This document shows positions 50,048 to 58,436 of a stretch of 64,000 bases of DNA, piece by piece. The stretch covers positions 1,426,001 through 1,490,000 of the forward strand of contig NZ_JAFEUW010000001.1 of NCBI RefSeq assembly GCF_025028335.1. The letters are read 5' to 3'. The first letter of the stretch is position 1. Each line of letters begins with the position of its first letter. Source of the stretch: Brachybacterium sillae. GTDB taxonomy: Bacteria > Actinomycetota > Actinomycetes > Actinomycetales > Dermabacteraceae. The translations under genes and the position numbers were made by a program. Under the pieces are notes generated by a model, which was given only the letters and a program-made list of their open reading frames with translations, ran no database searches and was not told where the DNA came from.

Positions 50048-51052
50048 ATGTCGACCTCCTCCCACCCCGAACCCCGACGTCACGGGGCCCCGGATCCCTC
50101 CCCCGAGACCCCGGCACCGACCCTCTCCGCGGAGGACCGCTCTGCCCGGCTGGCGGTGACGGCCTTCCCCCTGCTCGTGCTGGCTGCCGCAACCGTCGGG
50201 TTCCTCGCCCCCGGACCGTCGGCGGCGATGCTCCCCTGGGTGAACGTGTTCCTGGGCGTGATCATGTTCGGGATGGGCCTGACGCTCACGCTGCCGGACT
50301 TCGCCCTGGTGGCGAAGCGGCCCCTGCCCGTGGCCCTCGGCGTGGTCGCGCAGTTCGTGATCATGCCCCTGCTGGGTCTCGCGGTGTCCCTCGCGCTGGG
50401 GTTGCCTCCGGCGCTCGCGGCCGGCGTGATCCTCGTCGGTTCGGCGCCCGGTGGCACCGCCTCGAACGTCGTGTCCTACCTGGCGCGGGCCGACACCGCG
50501 CTGTCGGTGACCATGACCACCATCTCGACACTGCTGGCGCCCCTGCTCACGCCGCTGCTCACGCTGTGGCTCGCCGGCCGCTACATGCCGGTGGACGGGG
50601 CTGCGATGGCCCTGTCGATCGTGAAGATCGTGCTGGTGCCGGTGCTCGCCGGTCTGCTGGTGCGCCTGCTGCTGCGCCGCCTGGTCGACCGGGTGCTGCC
50701 GGTGCTGCCGTGGATCTCGGTGATCTTCGTGGCCCTGGTCGTCGCCGCCGTGGTCGGCAACAGTGCCGACCGGGTGCTGCAGGCCGGGGCGATGGTGCTT
50801 CTCGCCGTCGTGCTGCACAACGGCCTCGGCTACCTGCTGGGGTACGGGGCGGCGCGACTCAGCCGGCTGCCGGAGCGCTCCGCACGGACCGTCTCCGTCG
50901 AGGTCGGGATGCAGAACTCAGGGCTGGCCGCGGGTCTCGCCGCGCAGTACCTCTCCCCCGAGTCGGCTCTTCCGGCGGTGGTGTTCTCCATCTGGCACAA
51001 CCTCTCCGGGGCGATCCTCGCCGCGGTGTTCCGTCGCTCCGACGGCCGCTGA
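50048..51052 (+). CDS. Bile acid:sodium symporter (BASS) family transporter
   Basis: 334 residues, ten TM helices after a polar head. BASS features: PWVNVFLGVIMFGMGLTLTL, FVIMPLLGLAVSLALGLPPA, LVGSAPGGTASNVVSYLARA (the GGTASN Na+-site motif in TM4), SVEVGMQNSGLAAGLAAQYL (TM9 Na+/substrate motif). Na+-coupled uptake of organic acids (pantoate, keto-acids, sulfonates in relatives). Leaderless start probable. Starts 150 nt after the divergent recQ start. A second BASS-type gene is at 62663. Confidence 0.9.
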   Translation: MSTSSHPEPRRHGAPDPSPETPAPTLSAEDRSARLAVTAFPLLVLAAATVGFLAPGPSAAMLPWVNVFLGVIMFGMGLTLTLPDFALVAKRPLPVALGVVAQFVIMPLLGLAVSLALGLPPALAAGVILVGSAPGGTASNVVSYLARADTALSVTMTTISTLLAPLLTPLLTLWLAGRYMPVDGAAMALSIVKIVLVPVLAGLLVRLLLRRLVDRVLPVLPWISVIFVALVVAAVVGNSADRVLQAGAMVLLAVVLHNGLGYLLGYGAARLSRLPERSARTVSVEVGMQNSGLAAGLAAQYLSPESALPAVVFSIWHNLSGAILAAVFRRSDGR

Positions 51053-51062
51053 GCGCGACCCG

Positions 51063-52124
51063 TCAGTGCCCGCTGCCGCGGGTGAACACCGCGTCGCGCA
51101 CGTCGTCGTCATCCTCGAGTCCGGCGCCGAGTGCGGAGCCGATCGTCGCGAGGCCGCCGACGAACCACGCCAGCTTCAGGTACTCCACCCAGGTGGCCGC
51201 TTCCCCCGTGACCTCGGCGAACACATCCGCGTCGACCAGCAGCGCCGCACCGGCGAGCGCCGCGATCATCAGCAGCACGTGCAGAGTCACCACGCCCAGC
51301 AGCACCGTGAGCAGCGTGGCGATGTTGAACACGGTCACCTGTTCGCGTTCCCCCGAGCGACGCGGGCGCTCCCACAGGTGCGCGCCGATCATCAGGCTCA
51401 CGGTCACCGCCCCCACCGCGGCGATGCCCAGCAGGGCCATCTGCACCCCGTTGTACTCGGCCGCCAACAGCCACAGGTCGGTGGTGATCAGTGTCAGCGC
51501 CCCGGTCGCCAGGGCCGTCGACATCGAGCGCGTGAGGGTCAGCGCCACAGTCCACGGCCGATTCGCCCGCACCGCGCCGAGGATCAGCCGGGCGTTGGAG
51601 CCGGCGACCCGGGCGGCGTAGGCGACCCCGGACTCTCCGCGCCGTTCCTCGACGTCGTCGGCGAGCTGCCGGGCCCAGCGCACGGCTCCGGCACGGTCGG
51701 TGGCCGAGGGCGCGTCATCATCGGGGTCCAGCCCGAGGATCCATCCGACGACGCGAGCGGTCGCCTCTTCCGCGGGCTCGGCGGCATGGTCGAGGGAGAC
51801 GACCGCCGCGGCGTGCACCGGGGAGACCTGCTCGGTGCGGGTGTGGTGCCCCTGCACCAGGGGGCGGTCGAGCAGTCCGACGACGACGTCCCAGTCCTCG
51901 TCGAGCATCCGGTCGCGCACGAGTTCCAGCAGGTCGAGGGCGTCGGCGTCGGCATCACCGAGGGCCTCGCGTCGCAGGTGCACGCTCCACCGCAGGCCGG
52001 GGAAGGCAGCGTCCAGGCGCACCCGGAGAGCGTCGGCGTCCACAGCGTCGACCGGAAGCTCGGGGGCGAGGACGACGCCCAGGTGGACGGACGTTTCTGC
52101 AGGACCCGAGGCGGAAGGGCTCAT
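51063..52124 (-). CDS. Hypothetical membrane protein
   Basis: 353 residues. Cytosolic N-terminal half (HLGVVLAPELPVDAVDADAL, RDRMLDEDWDVVVGLLDRPL, SPVHAAAVVSLDHAAEP) followed by four TM segments (ALTLTRSMSTALATGALTLI, GVQMALLGIAAVGAVTVSLM, ATLLTVLLGVVTLHVLLMIA, YLKLAWFVGGLATIGSALGA). The N-terminal pattern resembles uncharacterised actinobacterial proteins with a TDLPL-type start; here the LLDRPL stretch is similar. No catalytic residues seen. ATG 52122-52124 with GACAAT 6 nt upstream. Next gene in the same direction is far upstream, beyond a structured intergenic region. Confidence 0.65.
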   Translation of the reverse strand: MSPSASGPAETSVHLGVVLAPELPVDAVDADALRVRLDAAFPGLRWSVHLRREALGDADADALDLLELVRDRMLDEDWDVVVGLLDRPLVQGHHTRTEQVSPVHAAAVVSLDHAAEPAEEATARVVGWILGLDPDDDAPSATDRAGAVRWARQLADDVEERRGESGVAYAARVAGSNARLILGAVRANRPWTVALTLTRSMSTALATGALTLITTDLWLLAAEYNGVQMALLGIAAVGAVTVSLMIGAHLWERPRRSGEREQVTVFNIATLLTVLLGVVTLHVLLMIAALAGAALLVDADVFAEVTGEAATWVEYLKLAWFVGGLATIGSALGAGLEDDDDVRDAVFTRGSGH

Positions 52125-52210
52125 GTCCTCATTGTCGCCGCTGCGTTTCCCAGCGAACCCCAAGCACCGGCACAGCGCCCGTCCCGGGACGGCTGGTCTG
52201 ATAGTCGCAA

Positions 52211-52316
52211 CGCGTCGCCGGAGGGCTCGCCCACTGAGGAGGGGGCGACCCCAGTCACGACATCCGGGCGACGCGGGGGAAAGGGATGGCCCCGGCCGGT
52301 GGGGACCGGCCGGGGC
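52211..52316 (+). ncRNA. Candidate structured RNA: three-way junction plus terminator hairpin
   Basis: Outer stem CGCGTCGCCGGA (52211-52222) pairs with TCCGGGCGACGCG (52263-52275), one bulged G. Inside are two hairpins: GGG-CTCG-CCC (52223-52232, extendable by one pair) and ACTG…CAGT (52233-52236 with 52252-52255) containing GGG-CGA-CCC. Eleven nt on, a 12-bp hairpin GCCCCGGCCGGT-GGGG-ACCGGCCGGGGC (52289-52316) is followed by ACTTTC. Transcript direction is not certain; the motif could equally be read on the minus strand. It matches no RNA family I recognise. 290 bp separate the flanking genes. Confidence 0.35.
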
Positions 52317-52414
52317 ACTTTCCTGTCCGGGGGCGATCCGGTCCCGTCGCCACTGTTCCCGCCGCCACCGTGCTCCCCTGCCCGGCCGGTCTCGGCGTTC
52401 CCGCCCTGGAGCCC

Positions 52415-53239
52415 TCAGCGCAGATCCACGCCGAACACCCGCCGCACCTGCGTCACCACATTGCGGGTGAAGCGCCGCTGGTCGCCGGGGGTCGAGGCGA
52501 GCGGCACGAACAGCCCCGGATGCAGCGGGTGGGTGATGCGCCCGTGGGTACGGCCGTCGTGCACCTCGAAGCCGGCCGCCGCCAACCGCTCCAGCAGCTC
52601 CCGCCGCGTCGTCGGATGCCGCGTGCCCATGCCGCCGCGCACCGACCGGGCGTCCTCCCCTCCGCCGCGCTGCACATCATCGGGCCGCACCGACAGGGCA
52701 TAGCTGCGGGAGAACACACCGATCACCGCGTTGTCGGCCCGGCGCACCTGCACCACGAGACCCCCGCGCTGGAAGTGGTCACTCACGCCGGCGTCGGCGG
52801 TCCACACGTCCTCCGGGTCCGCGACCGTCTCGATGATCTGGTGGTCGCTCGCCCAGTCGGCGCCGACGATGCGGATCAGCTCCTCCCGCACCCGCAAGGG
52901 CCGCAGCGCGGGGCGCGGGTCGCTCTCCCGCAGGGTGTGGACGGCCGCCTCCGGGGGCGCGGGTTCGGGGCGCGGCAACTGTACGGTGCGGGCCCGCCGG
53001 CGCGGTGCAGGACGGGCGGCACCGGGGTGGTCTTCCCGTGGCGTGGCGTCGGGAGTCACGGAGGCGGGCCGGGCGGACCAGTCCACCGGGCGCACGCGTC
53101 GCGCGGGGTCGGTGCGTCCGCGCAGCTGTGCCGGGGTCGGCGACGTGGACGCTGGCGGCGTGGATGCAGGCGGCGTCGACGCAGGCGAGGGGGAACGCTG
53201 TGCGCCCGGTCCCCCAGGGCGCCGGGAGGTCTGGGCCAT
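52415..53239 (-). CDS. Toxin-like composite protein (RelE/DUF4258-like + HicA-like regions)
   Basis: 274 residues. First ~100 are a low-complexity Pro/Ala/Arg linker (PASTPPASTPPASTSP, then basic). A middle region (VREELIRIVGADWASDHQII, VVQVRRADNAVIGVFSRSYA) recalls small RNase/DUF4258-type folds. The C-terminal part RRELLERLAAAGFEVHDGRT…THPLHPGLFVPLASTPGDQR resembles HicA (double-stranded-RNA-binding-like toxin), including the G-x-H/H near the strand pair. Similarity is by eye and weak. ATG 53237-53239 with AAAGGAGCTCC upstream. No antitoxin (HicB-like) follows; the neighbour downstream is the structured intergenic region. Confidence 0.5.
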   Translation of the reverse strand: MAQTSRRPGGPGAQRSPSPASTPPASTPPASTSPTPAQLRGRTDPARRVRPVDWSARPASVTPDATPREDHPGAARPAPRRRARTVQLPRPEPAPPEAAVHTLRESDPRPALRPLRVREELIRIVGADWASDHQIIETVADPEDVWTADAGVSDHFQRGGLVVQVRRADNAVIGVFSRSYALSVRPDDVQRGGGEDARSVRGGMGTRHPTTRRELLERLAAAGFEVHDGRTHGRITHPLHPGLFVPLASTPGDQRRFTRNVVTQVRRVFGVDLR

Positions 53240-53342
53240 CGGAGCTCCTTTCTCGCGGTGGGTGGTGCGCGTCTCGCGGTGCGACGCGGCAGAATTCTGA
53301 GCGATGGTGGACGCACGCCCGCCCGCCACGCGCTCGAGAGGG

Positions 53343-54029
53343 TCAGCGCTCCTCGGCATCACCCTGGTCGAGGCCCTCCCCCAGAGCGGCGTCGCGCAGG
53401 ACGGTGAGAGCCTCGCGCATGGCGTCCTCCTGCGCCGACGTGACACCGTAGCTCCGGAAGCGGTGGCTGGAGGGGAAGCGGGCAGAACCCGGGTGGAGGA
53501 TGCGGGCGAACTCGGAGCGGTCGAAACCGGGATCATTGTGAGCACCCATGGTCATGATCTGGTCGGCGCTCCATCGTCCGTCGAGCAGGATCGCGGCGAC
53601 ATCCATGTAGTCGCGCGATTCGTTGCGGGAGTACAGTGCGGCGACCTTGCTCCCGATGGAGTCTCGGACGTCGAGGACGGGGCCGATGTCCATCTGGACC
53701 GGGGGGTACCCGCGCCAGTCGGCGCCCAGGTCGAACCCGATCTCATAACCGTCGAGCTGGATCCGCCCATCGACAAAGCCGGGGAACTCCCGCCCGATGA
53801 TGAGGGTGCCCCCCTCCGCGTCGAGGCGCGCCCGGAGGAGTGGGATGACATCAGGGACGCGCTGCCCCTCCTCCCCCACCGTGAACAGGTCCACATCCTT
53901 CGTCTCACGGTGGATGAGGCCGTGCTCCGCCAGGGCGCTCGCGCCGGTGAGCACATACTCGGTGCCGGCGAGAGCCTCCAGCATCAGCCTGGCGACGCGA
54001 CGGCGGACGGCATCCTGCTGGCGATCCAT
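53343..54029 (-). CDS. Nucleotidyltransferase, AbiEii/AbiGii toxin family
   Basis: 228 residues. Minimal nucleotidyltransferase core: YVLTGASALAEHGLIHRETK then DVDLFTV (the DxD metal pair near residue 50), a beta region GYEIGFDLGADWRGYPP, and SIGSKVAALYSRNESRDYMD (the K…R..RDxxD motif of the AbiEii/AbiGii family) near 150. AbiEii toxins transfer nucleotides to tRNA or other targets; this one has no AbiEi-type partner but a 110-residue gene directly upstream, overlapping by four bases (ATGA at 54027-54031). Start at ATG 54029. Family call firm, activity not shown. Confidence 0.85.
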   Translation of the reverse strand: MDRQQDAVRRRVARLMLEALAGTEYVLTGASALAEHGLIHRETKDVDLFTVGEEGQRVPDVIPLLRARLDAEGGTLIIGREFPGFVDGRIQLDGYEIGFDLGADWRGYPPVQMDIGPVLDVRDSIGSKVAALYSRNESRDYMDVAAILLDGRWSADQIMTMGAHNDPGFDRSEFARILHPGSARFPSSHRFRSYGVTSAQEDAMREALTVLRDAALGEGLDQGDAEER

Positions 54030-54361
54030 CAGAACTCTCGCTGGATGGCGGCGATCTCGGGGAATCGATCGCACCACAGGTCGAGCACGCGCCGATCCAG
54101 GGCGAGAACCGGCCACACCGTGAGCAGCAGGTCCTTGTGGAGGAACTCCACCAGGTGCTCGCGCCGGCCGTTGGAGAGGATCGACTGGTACGCCTGCTGA
54201 AGGTCGTCACGGTCCTGGACGTCGAACGTGGACCGAGGCCCAGACCAGTGCACGTCGACGGGCAGCGTGATCTGTCCGGCGCTCGGGCCGGTGAGCTCAT
54301 CGAGGGAATCGACGATCGAGTACGGCTTGATGTCGCGGAATCGGACACGCTGCTCGCTCAC
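54029..54361 (-). CDS. Hypothetical protein, partner of AbiEii-type nucleotidyltransferase
   Basis: 110 residues from GTG 54361. Pieces: RDIKPYSIVDSLDELTGPSA, ITLPVDVHWSGPRSTFDVQD, DDLQQAYQSILSNGRREHLV and a Leu-rich, Trp-containing C-terminus (LLLTVWPVLALDRRVLDLWC). Repeated acidic and aromatic residues, no DNA-binding motif recognised. Translationally coupled to the toxin-like gene (ATGA overlap), the usual arrangement of an antitoxin preceding its toxin. A role as a non-AbiEi antitoxin or substrate adaptor is inference. Upstream start choices exist. Confidence 0.6.
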   Translation of the reverse strand: MSEQRVRFRDIKPYSIVDSLDELTGPSAGQITLPVDVHWSGPRSTFDVQDRDDLQQAYQSILSNGRREHLVEFLHKDLLLTVWPVLALDRRVLDLWCDRFPEIAAIQREF

Positions 54362-54733
54362 AGCCTCCACCTCCCGGGCATCCGTGTTTCCCCCAGAAGC
54401 GTAGGACGCGGGCGTCCCGGTTGCATCCTGTCGGGAGGGCACCCCGGGTGGGGTCACCGGCCACCCCAGATGCGCCGCACCCCTTCCCCGTGATGTGCCG
54501 CCTCCGTTCCATGGTCTGGATCTGAGGCGGCACATCACGGTGCGCGACGCGTCGGGTGAGGGGGACACGGAGCCCGGGTCTCCCATGGGGACACCCCGCC
54601 CCTGGGGAGGAAACCCGACCGGAAACGTTCCCGCGGGAACGCCTCCGGCACCTCTGGCACGGGGGTGCGGGCCCACGAGGGTCACCGTCACGGGGTCATG
54701 CCACCAGCGATCGACACACCCCCGGGCCGGGGT
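54362..54733. other. Intergenic region with a long perfect inverted repeat
   Basis: About 370 bp. Arms CCGTGATGTGCCGCCTC (54488-54504) and GAGGCGGCACATCACGG (54524-54540) pair over 17 bp around a 19-nt loop. It could terminate hbd transcription (hbd runs leftward toward it) without a T tract. Nothing else recognised. Confidence 0.6.
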
Positions 54734-55615
54734 TCACGCGGCCACGCGGCGGCCGTCGGCGTCGTAGCGGTAGAAGCCCTCCCCGGCTGCGACACCCGTC
54801 TTGCCCTGATCGATGTAGTCGCGCTTGATGAGGTCGGCGAACGCCCGCACGTCGGGGTGCTCCGACTGCGAGGTGATGTTGTACGAGGTCTCCAGACCGA
54901 TGATGTCGAGCGCCGCGAACGGTCCGTTCTCCATGCCGGTGGCCACCTGCCACACGGTGTCGATGTCCTCCGGTTCGGCGATGCCGCGGGCGAACAGCGA
55001 CTGGGCCGCGTCCAACCACGGGATGGCCAGCGAGTTGAGGACGTACCCGGGCTGCTCCTTGTGCAGGGCGATCGGGATCAGGTTGATCTCCGCGGCGAAG
55101 GAGATCACGCGCTCGAAGGTCTCGTCGGAGGTCTTCGGCGTGCGCATGACCTCACCGGTGTTGTGCAGCCACACCAGGTTCGCGAAGTGGAGGGTGGTGA
55201 AACGCTCGGGGCGCCCGGTCGCGTCCATGAAGTCACTGGGCAGCAGCGAGGAGGTGTTCGTCGCGAAGAGAGTCTTCTCGGGGGCCTTCTCCCCGACCTC
55301 CGCCCAGACCTGCTTCTTCAGGTCGAGCTTCTCCGGCACCGCCTCGACCACCACGTCGGCGTCCTGCAGGGCGTCGGCGAGGTCGGTGGTGGAGCGGATC
55401 CGGCGGATCGCCTCCTCGAACCGCTCCTCGGAGAAGTCCTCCAGGTCACGGCGGTACTGGCCACGCAGCCACTCATACCGCTCCGGCAGCGCGTCCAGGA
55501 ACTCCTGCGTCACGTCGTACGCGACCACATCCTTGCCCGCGTAGGCGGCCTGCATGATGATCTGCGACCCCAGCACCCCGGATCCGAGGACGGTCAGGTT
55601 CTGCAGCGTGCTCAC
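54734..55615 (-). CDS. 3-hydroxyacyl-CoA dehydrogenase family protein
   Basis: 293 residues from GTG 55615. NAD-binding N-domain (LTVLGSGVLGSQIIMQAAYA), EAVPEKLDLKKQVW, the catalytic His-Glu region in FTTLHFANLVWLHNTGEVMR, then LNSLAIPWLDAAQSLFARG and YDADGRRV. Oxidises 3-hydroxyacyl-CoA (for example 3-hydroxybutyryl-CoA) with NAD+. The GSGVLGSQI variation of the usual GxGxMG and the Trp/Leu in the catalytic loop (usual HFFNP) suggest a divergent subfamily; substrate uncertain. Single gene, upstream of a long gap. Confidence 0.85.
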   Translation of the reverse strand: MSTLQNLTVLGSGVLGSQIIMQAAYAGKDVVAYDVTQEFLDALPERYEWLRGQYRRDLEDFSEERFEEAIRRIRSTTDLADALQDADVVVEAVPEKLDLKKQVWAEVGEKAPEKTLFATNTSSLLPSDFMDATGRPERFTTLHFANLVWLHNTGEVMRTPKTSDETFERVISFAAEINLIPIALHKEQPGYVLNSLAIPWLDAAQSLFARGIAEPEDIDTVWQVATGMENGPFAALDIIGLETSYNITSQSEHPDVRAFADLIKRDYIDQGKTGVAAGEGFYRYDADGRRVAA

Positions 55616-55754
55616 TCTGTTCCATTGCTCTCGTGCCGCCTCCGCGCGGCAGGTCGGCCGGATTCCCCGGCGCATCATTGCTTGAATATTCAACCTTTTG
55701 GGAGTGGGGCGTCAAGGGGGGTGTCTCGGCGCGAGCACCCCCACCCCGCCTCCG

Positions 55755-55760
55755 TAGACT
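55755..55760 (+). promoter_or_regulatory. -10 element, leaderless hrpB
   Basis: TAGACT followed by 6 nt and ATG at 55767; no Shine-Dalgarno. Confidence 0.55.
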
Positions 55761-55766
55761 CCCCGC

Positions 55767-58409
55767 ATGCCCGCTGCGCACCGCTTCGACCTCGACGCGA
55801 TCGGGGCCGGCCTACCGGTGGCCGAGGCCCGCGCGCAGCTGGAACGGGCCGTCGACACCGGTGTCGCCGTGGTCACCGCCCCACCGGGCAGCGGGAAGAC
55901 GACCCTCCTGCCGGCGCTCGTCGCCTCCCGCACCCGCGGCCTCACGGTGGTCACGCAGCCCCGACGGATCGCGGTGCGCGCCGCCGCCCGCCGACTGGCC
56001 TCCCTGGACGGCTCCGCGCTGGGCGGCCCCGTCGGCTTCACCGTGCGCGGCGAGCGGCACGTCGGGCCCGAGACCCGGGTGGAGATGCTCACCCCCGGTG
56101 TGCTGCTGCGGCGGCTGCTGGTCGACCCGTCATTGGAGGGGATCGGCGCGGTGCTGCTCGATGAAGTGCACGAACGCTCCCTGGAGACCGACCTGCTGCT
56201 GGGGATGCTGGCCGAGGCACGGATGCTGCGGGAGGACCTCACGGTGGTGGCCATGTCCGCCACGCTCGACGCGGCGGCGGTGGCGCAGGTGCTGGGTGGC
56301 GCCGAGGTGGTGGACGTCCCCGGTGCCCTGCATCCGCTGCAGATCGACCACGCCCCGGCCTCCGGTCCGCGCCTGGACGAGCGCGGAGTGAGCGAGACGT
56401 TCCTCGAGCACCTGGCCCGCACCACGGTGGTCGCACTCGACGACGGCGATGTCGATGCCGACGCCCTGGTGTTCGTCCCCGGGGCGCGGGAGGTGGACCG
56501 CACCGTCGCGCTGCTGCGGGACCTGGCACCCCAGCGTGAGGTGCTGCCCCTGCATGGACGCCTGCCCGCGGCGCAGCAGGATCGCGCCACCGGTGGCCGG
56601 CCGCCCGGGGCGCCACCGCGGATCATCGTCTCCACCGCCGTCGCGGAGAGCTCCCTGACCGTGCCCGGGGTGCGCCTGGTGGTCGACGCCGGGCTGTCGC
56701 GGCAGGTGCGCCGGGACCGGGGCCGCGACATGCCGGGCCTGGTCACCGTGAGCGCCTCACGTGCGGAGGCCGATCAGCGGGCGGGCCGCGCCGCCCGCCT
56801 CGGGCCCGGTCGCGCCATCCGCGCCTACGCGGAGGCGGAGGCGGCGGCGATGCCCGCGCAGTCGCCCCCGGAGATCACCACCGCCGACCTCACCGACGCC
56901 GCGCTGCAGCTGGCCTGCTGGGGCGCACCCCGCGGGGAGGACCTGCCACTGCTCACCCCTCCCCCCTCCGCGGAGATCCGCGCCGCCGAGGCCACGCTGC
57001 GCGCCCTCGATCTGGTGGATGCAGCGGGGCGTCCCACCGCATCGGGCCGGGATCTCGCGACCTGGCCGGTCGGGGTGCGGGAGGCGCGGGCGCTGCACGA
57101 CGGCACGGCGCGGCTGCCGGGCCCGGAGGCGGGCCGTGTCGCCGCGGAGGTCGTCGCCGCGATCTCCGACGACCACCGCGTGGACGGCGGCGACCTGCCG
57201 GGACTGCTGGCAGCCCTGCGGCGCGGGGATGCGCCGGGGGTCGAACGATGGCGCCGCGAACGCGACCGCCTGGAGCGCCTCGGTCAGCAGGCGGCACCCG
57301 GGCCGGAGGGCACGGCGCCCCCACCGCTGACCGGCGCCACCACGCCCGGGGAGCGGGTCGGGGTGGTGCTGGCGCTGGCGCGTCCCGAGCGGATCGCCCG
57401 CCGAGTCTCTCCCACCTCCCGCACATACCTGCTGGCCTCCGGCACCCGCGCGGCCCTGCCGGAGGGCAGCCCCCTGCTCGGGGCGCCGTGGCTCGCGGTG
57501 TGGGAGGTGCAACGCGCCCAGGGTCGGCAGGCCGACGGCACCGGCGCGGTGATCCGGCTGGCGGCGCCCCTCGCGCCGGCCGATGCCCTCGCCGCCGGGG
57601 AGCCGCTGCTCACCGAGGGGCGGGTGGCACGGCTCGACGGCGGTGCCGTGCGGGTGCGGGAGCGGCGCGCCCTCGGGACCATCGAGCTGAACTCCACCCC
57701 GGTGTCGGCCCGGCAGAGTGACATCGCCGAGGCCGTGCTCACCGAGGTCCGCGACCGGGGCGTGGCGGTGCTGCCGTGGACCGAGACCGCGACGACGCTG
57801 CGTCGGCGGCTCGCCCTGCTGCACCGGGAACTGGGGGCGCCGTGGCCGGCGGTGGACGACGAGGCGCTGCGGGAGAGCGTCGAGTTGTGGCTCGCCCCGC
57901 AGCTGGCATCCCTGCGCTCGGCCGACCTGTCGGGGCTCGATCTCGTCAGGGGTCTGCGCCTACTGCTGCCCTGGCCGGAGGCCTCCCGGCTGGAGGACCT
58001 GGTGCCGGAGCGTCTGCCCTTGCCCTCCGGGGGCAGTGCGCGGGTGGAGTACCCACCGGTGCCGCAGACGCCGCGAACGTCCCGCACCGACCCACCCAGC
58101 GGCGAAGCAGCCTCCGCCCCCGAGCCGCCCGTGCTCGCCGCGAAACTGCAGGAACTGTTCGGGCTCGCGACCACACCCCGTCTGGTCGACGACCGGGTGC
58201 CGGTGCTGCTGCATCTGCTCTCCCCGGCGCGGCGGCCGCTTGCGATCACCGACGACCTGTCGTCGTTCTGGAACGGCCCGTATCAGGAGGTGCGGCGGGA
58301 AATGCGCGGCCGCTATCCGAAACACCCCTGGCCGGAGGACCCGTGGACGGCCCCGGCGACGGCCCGCACCACCCGCCATGCGACGCCCCGCACCGGTGGG
58401 CCCTGCTAG
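55767..58409 (+). CDS. hrpB: ATP-dependent helicase HrpB
   Basis: 880 residues. DEAH/RHA-type helicase: Walker A TAPPGSGKTTLLPALVAS near 37, DEVHERSLETDLLLGMLAEA near 132, SAT in MSATLDAAAVAQVL, RAGRAARLGPGRAIRAYAEA (motif VI) near 340. The middle has the HA2-like and OB-fold parts, and the C-terminus carries the HrpB-specific region ITDDLSSFWNGPYQEVRREM then RGRYPKHPWPEDP. Probable RNA helicase; bacterial HrpB role is not well defined. Single-gene unit with leaderless start, followed 28 nt later by rlmC. Confidence 0.92.
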   Translation: MPAAHRFDLDAIGAGLPVAEARAQLERAVDTGVAVVTAPPGSGKTTLLPALVASRTRGLTVVTQPRRIAVRAAARRLASLDGSALGGPVGFTVRGERHVGPETRVEMLTPGVLLRRLLVDPSLEGIGAVLLDEVHERSLETDLLLGMLAEARMLREDLTVVAMSATLDAAAVAQVLGGAEVVDVPGALHPLQIDHAPASGPRLDERGVSETFLEHLARTTVVALDDGDVDADALVFVPGAREVDRTVALLRDLAPQREVLPLHGRLPAAQQDRATGGRPPGAPPRIIVSTAVAESSLTVPGVRLVVDAGLSRQVRRDRGRDMPGLVTVSASRAEADQRAGRAARLGPGRAIRAYAEAEAAAMPAQSPPEITTADLTDAALQLACWGAPRGEDLPLLTPPPSAEIRAAEATLRALDLVDAAGRPTASGRDLATWPVGVREARALHDGTARLPGPEAGRVAAEVVAAISDDHRVDGGDLPGLLAALRRGDAPGVERWRRERDRLERLGQQAAPGPEGTAPPPLTGATTPGERVGVVLALARPERIARRVSPTSRTYLLASGTRAALPEGSPLLGAPWLAVWEVQRAQGRQADGTGAVIRLAAPLAPADALAAGEPLLTEGRVARLDGGAVRVRERRALGTIELNSTPVSARQSDIAEAVLTEVRDRGVAVLPWTETATTLRRRLALLHRELGAPWPAVDDEALRESVELWLAPQLASLRSADLSGLDLVRGLRLLLPWPEASRLEDLVPERLPLPSGGSARVEYPPVPQTPRTSRTDPPSGEAASAPEPPVLAAKLQELFGLATTPRLVDDRVPVLLHLLSPARRPLAITDDLSSFWNGPYQEVRREMRGRYPKHPWPEDPWTAPATARTTRHATPRTGGPC

Positions 58410-58424
58410 ACGCACCGGCCCCCA

Positions 58425-58430
58425 TAGACT
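58425..58430 (+). promoter_or_regulatory. -10 element, leaderless rlmC
   Basis: TAGACT followed by 6 nt and GTG at 58437; located 16 nt after the hrpB stop, so rlmC has its own promoter. Confidence 0.55.
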
Positions 58431-58436
58431 CCCGGG

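Noticed and set aside
52233-52262. Hammerhead-ribozyme-like CTGAGGA box in the structured region
   Set aside because: The second conserved half (GAAA after stem II) and cleavage-site context are missing.
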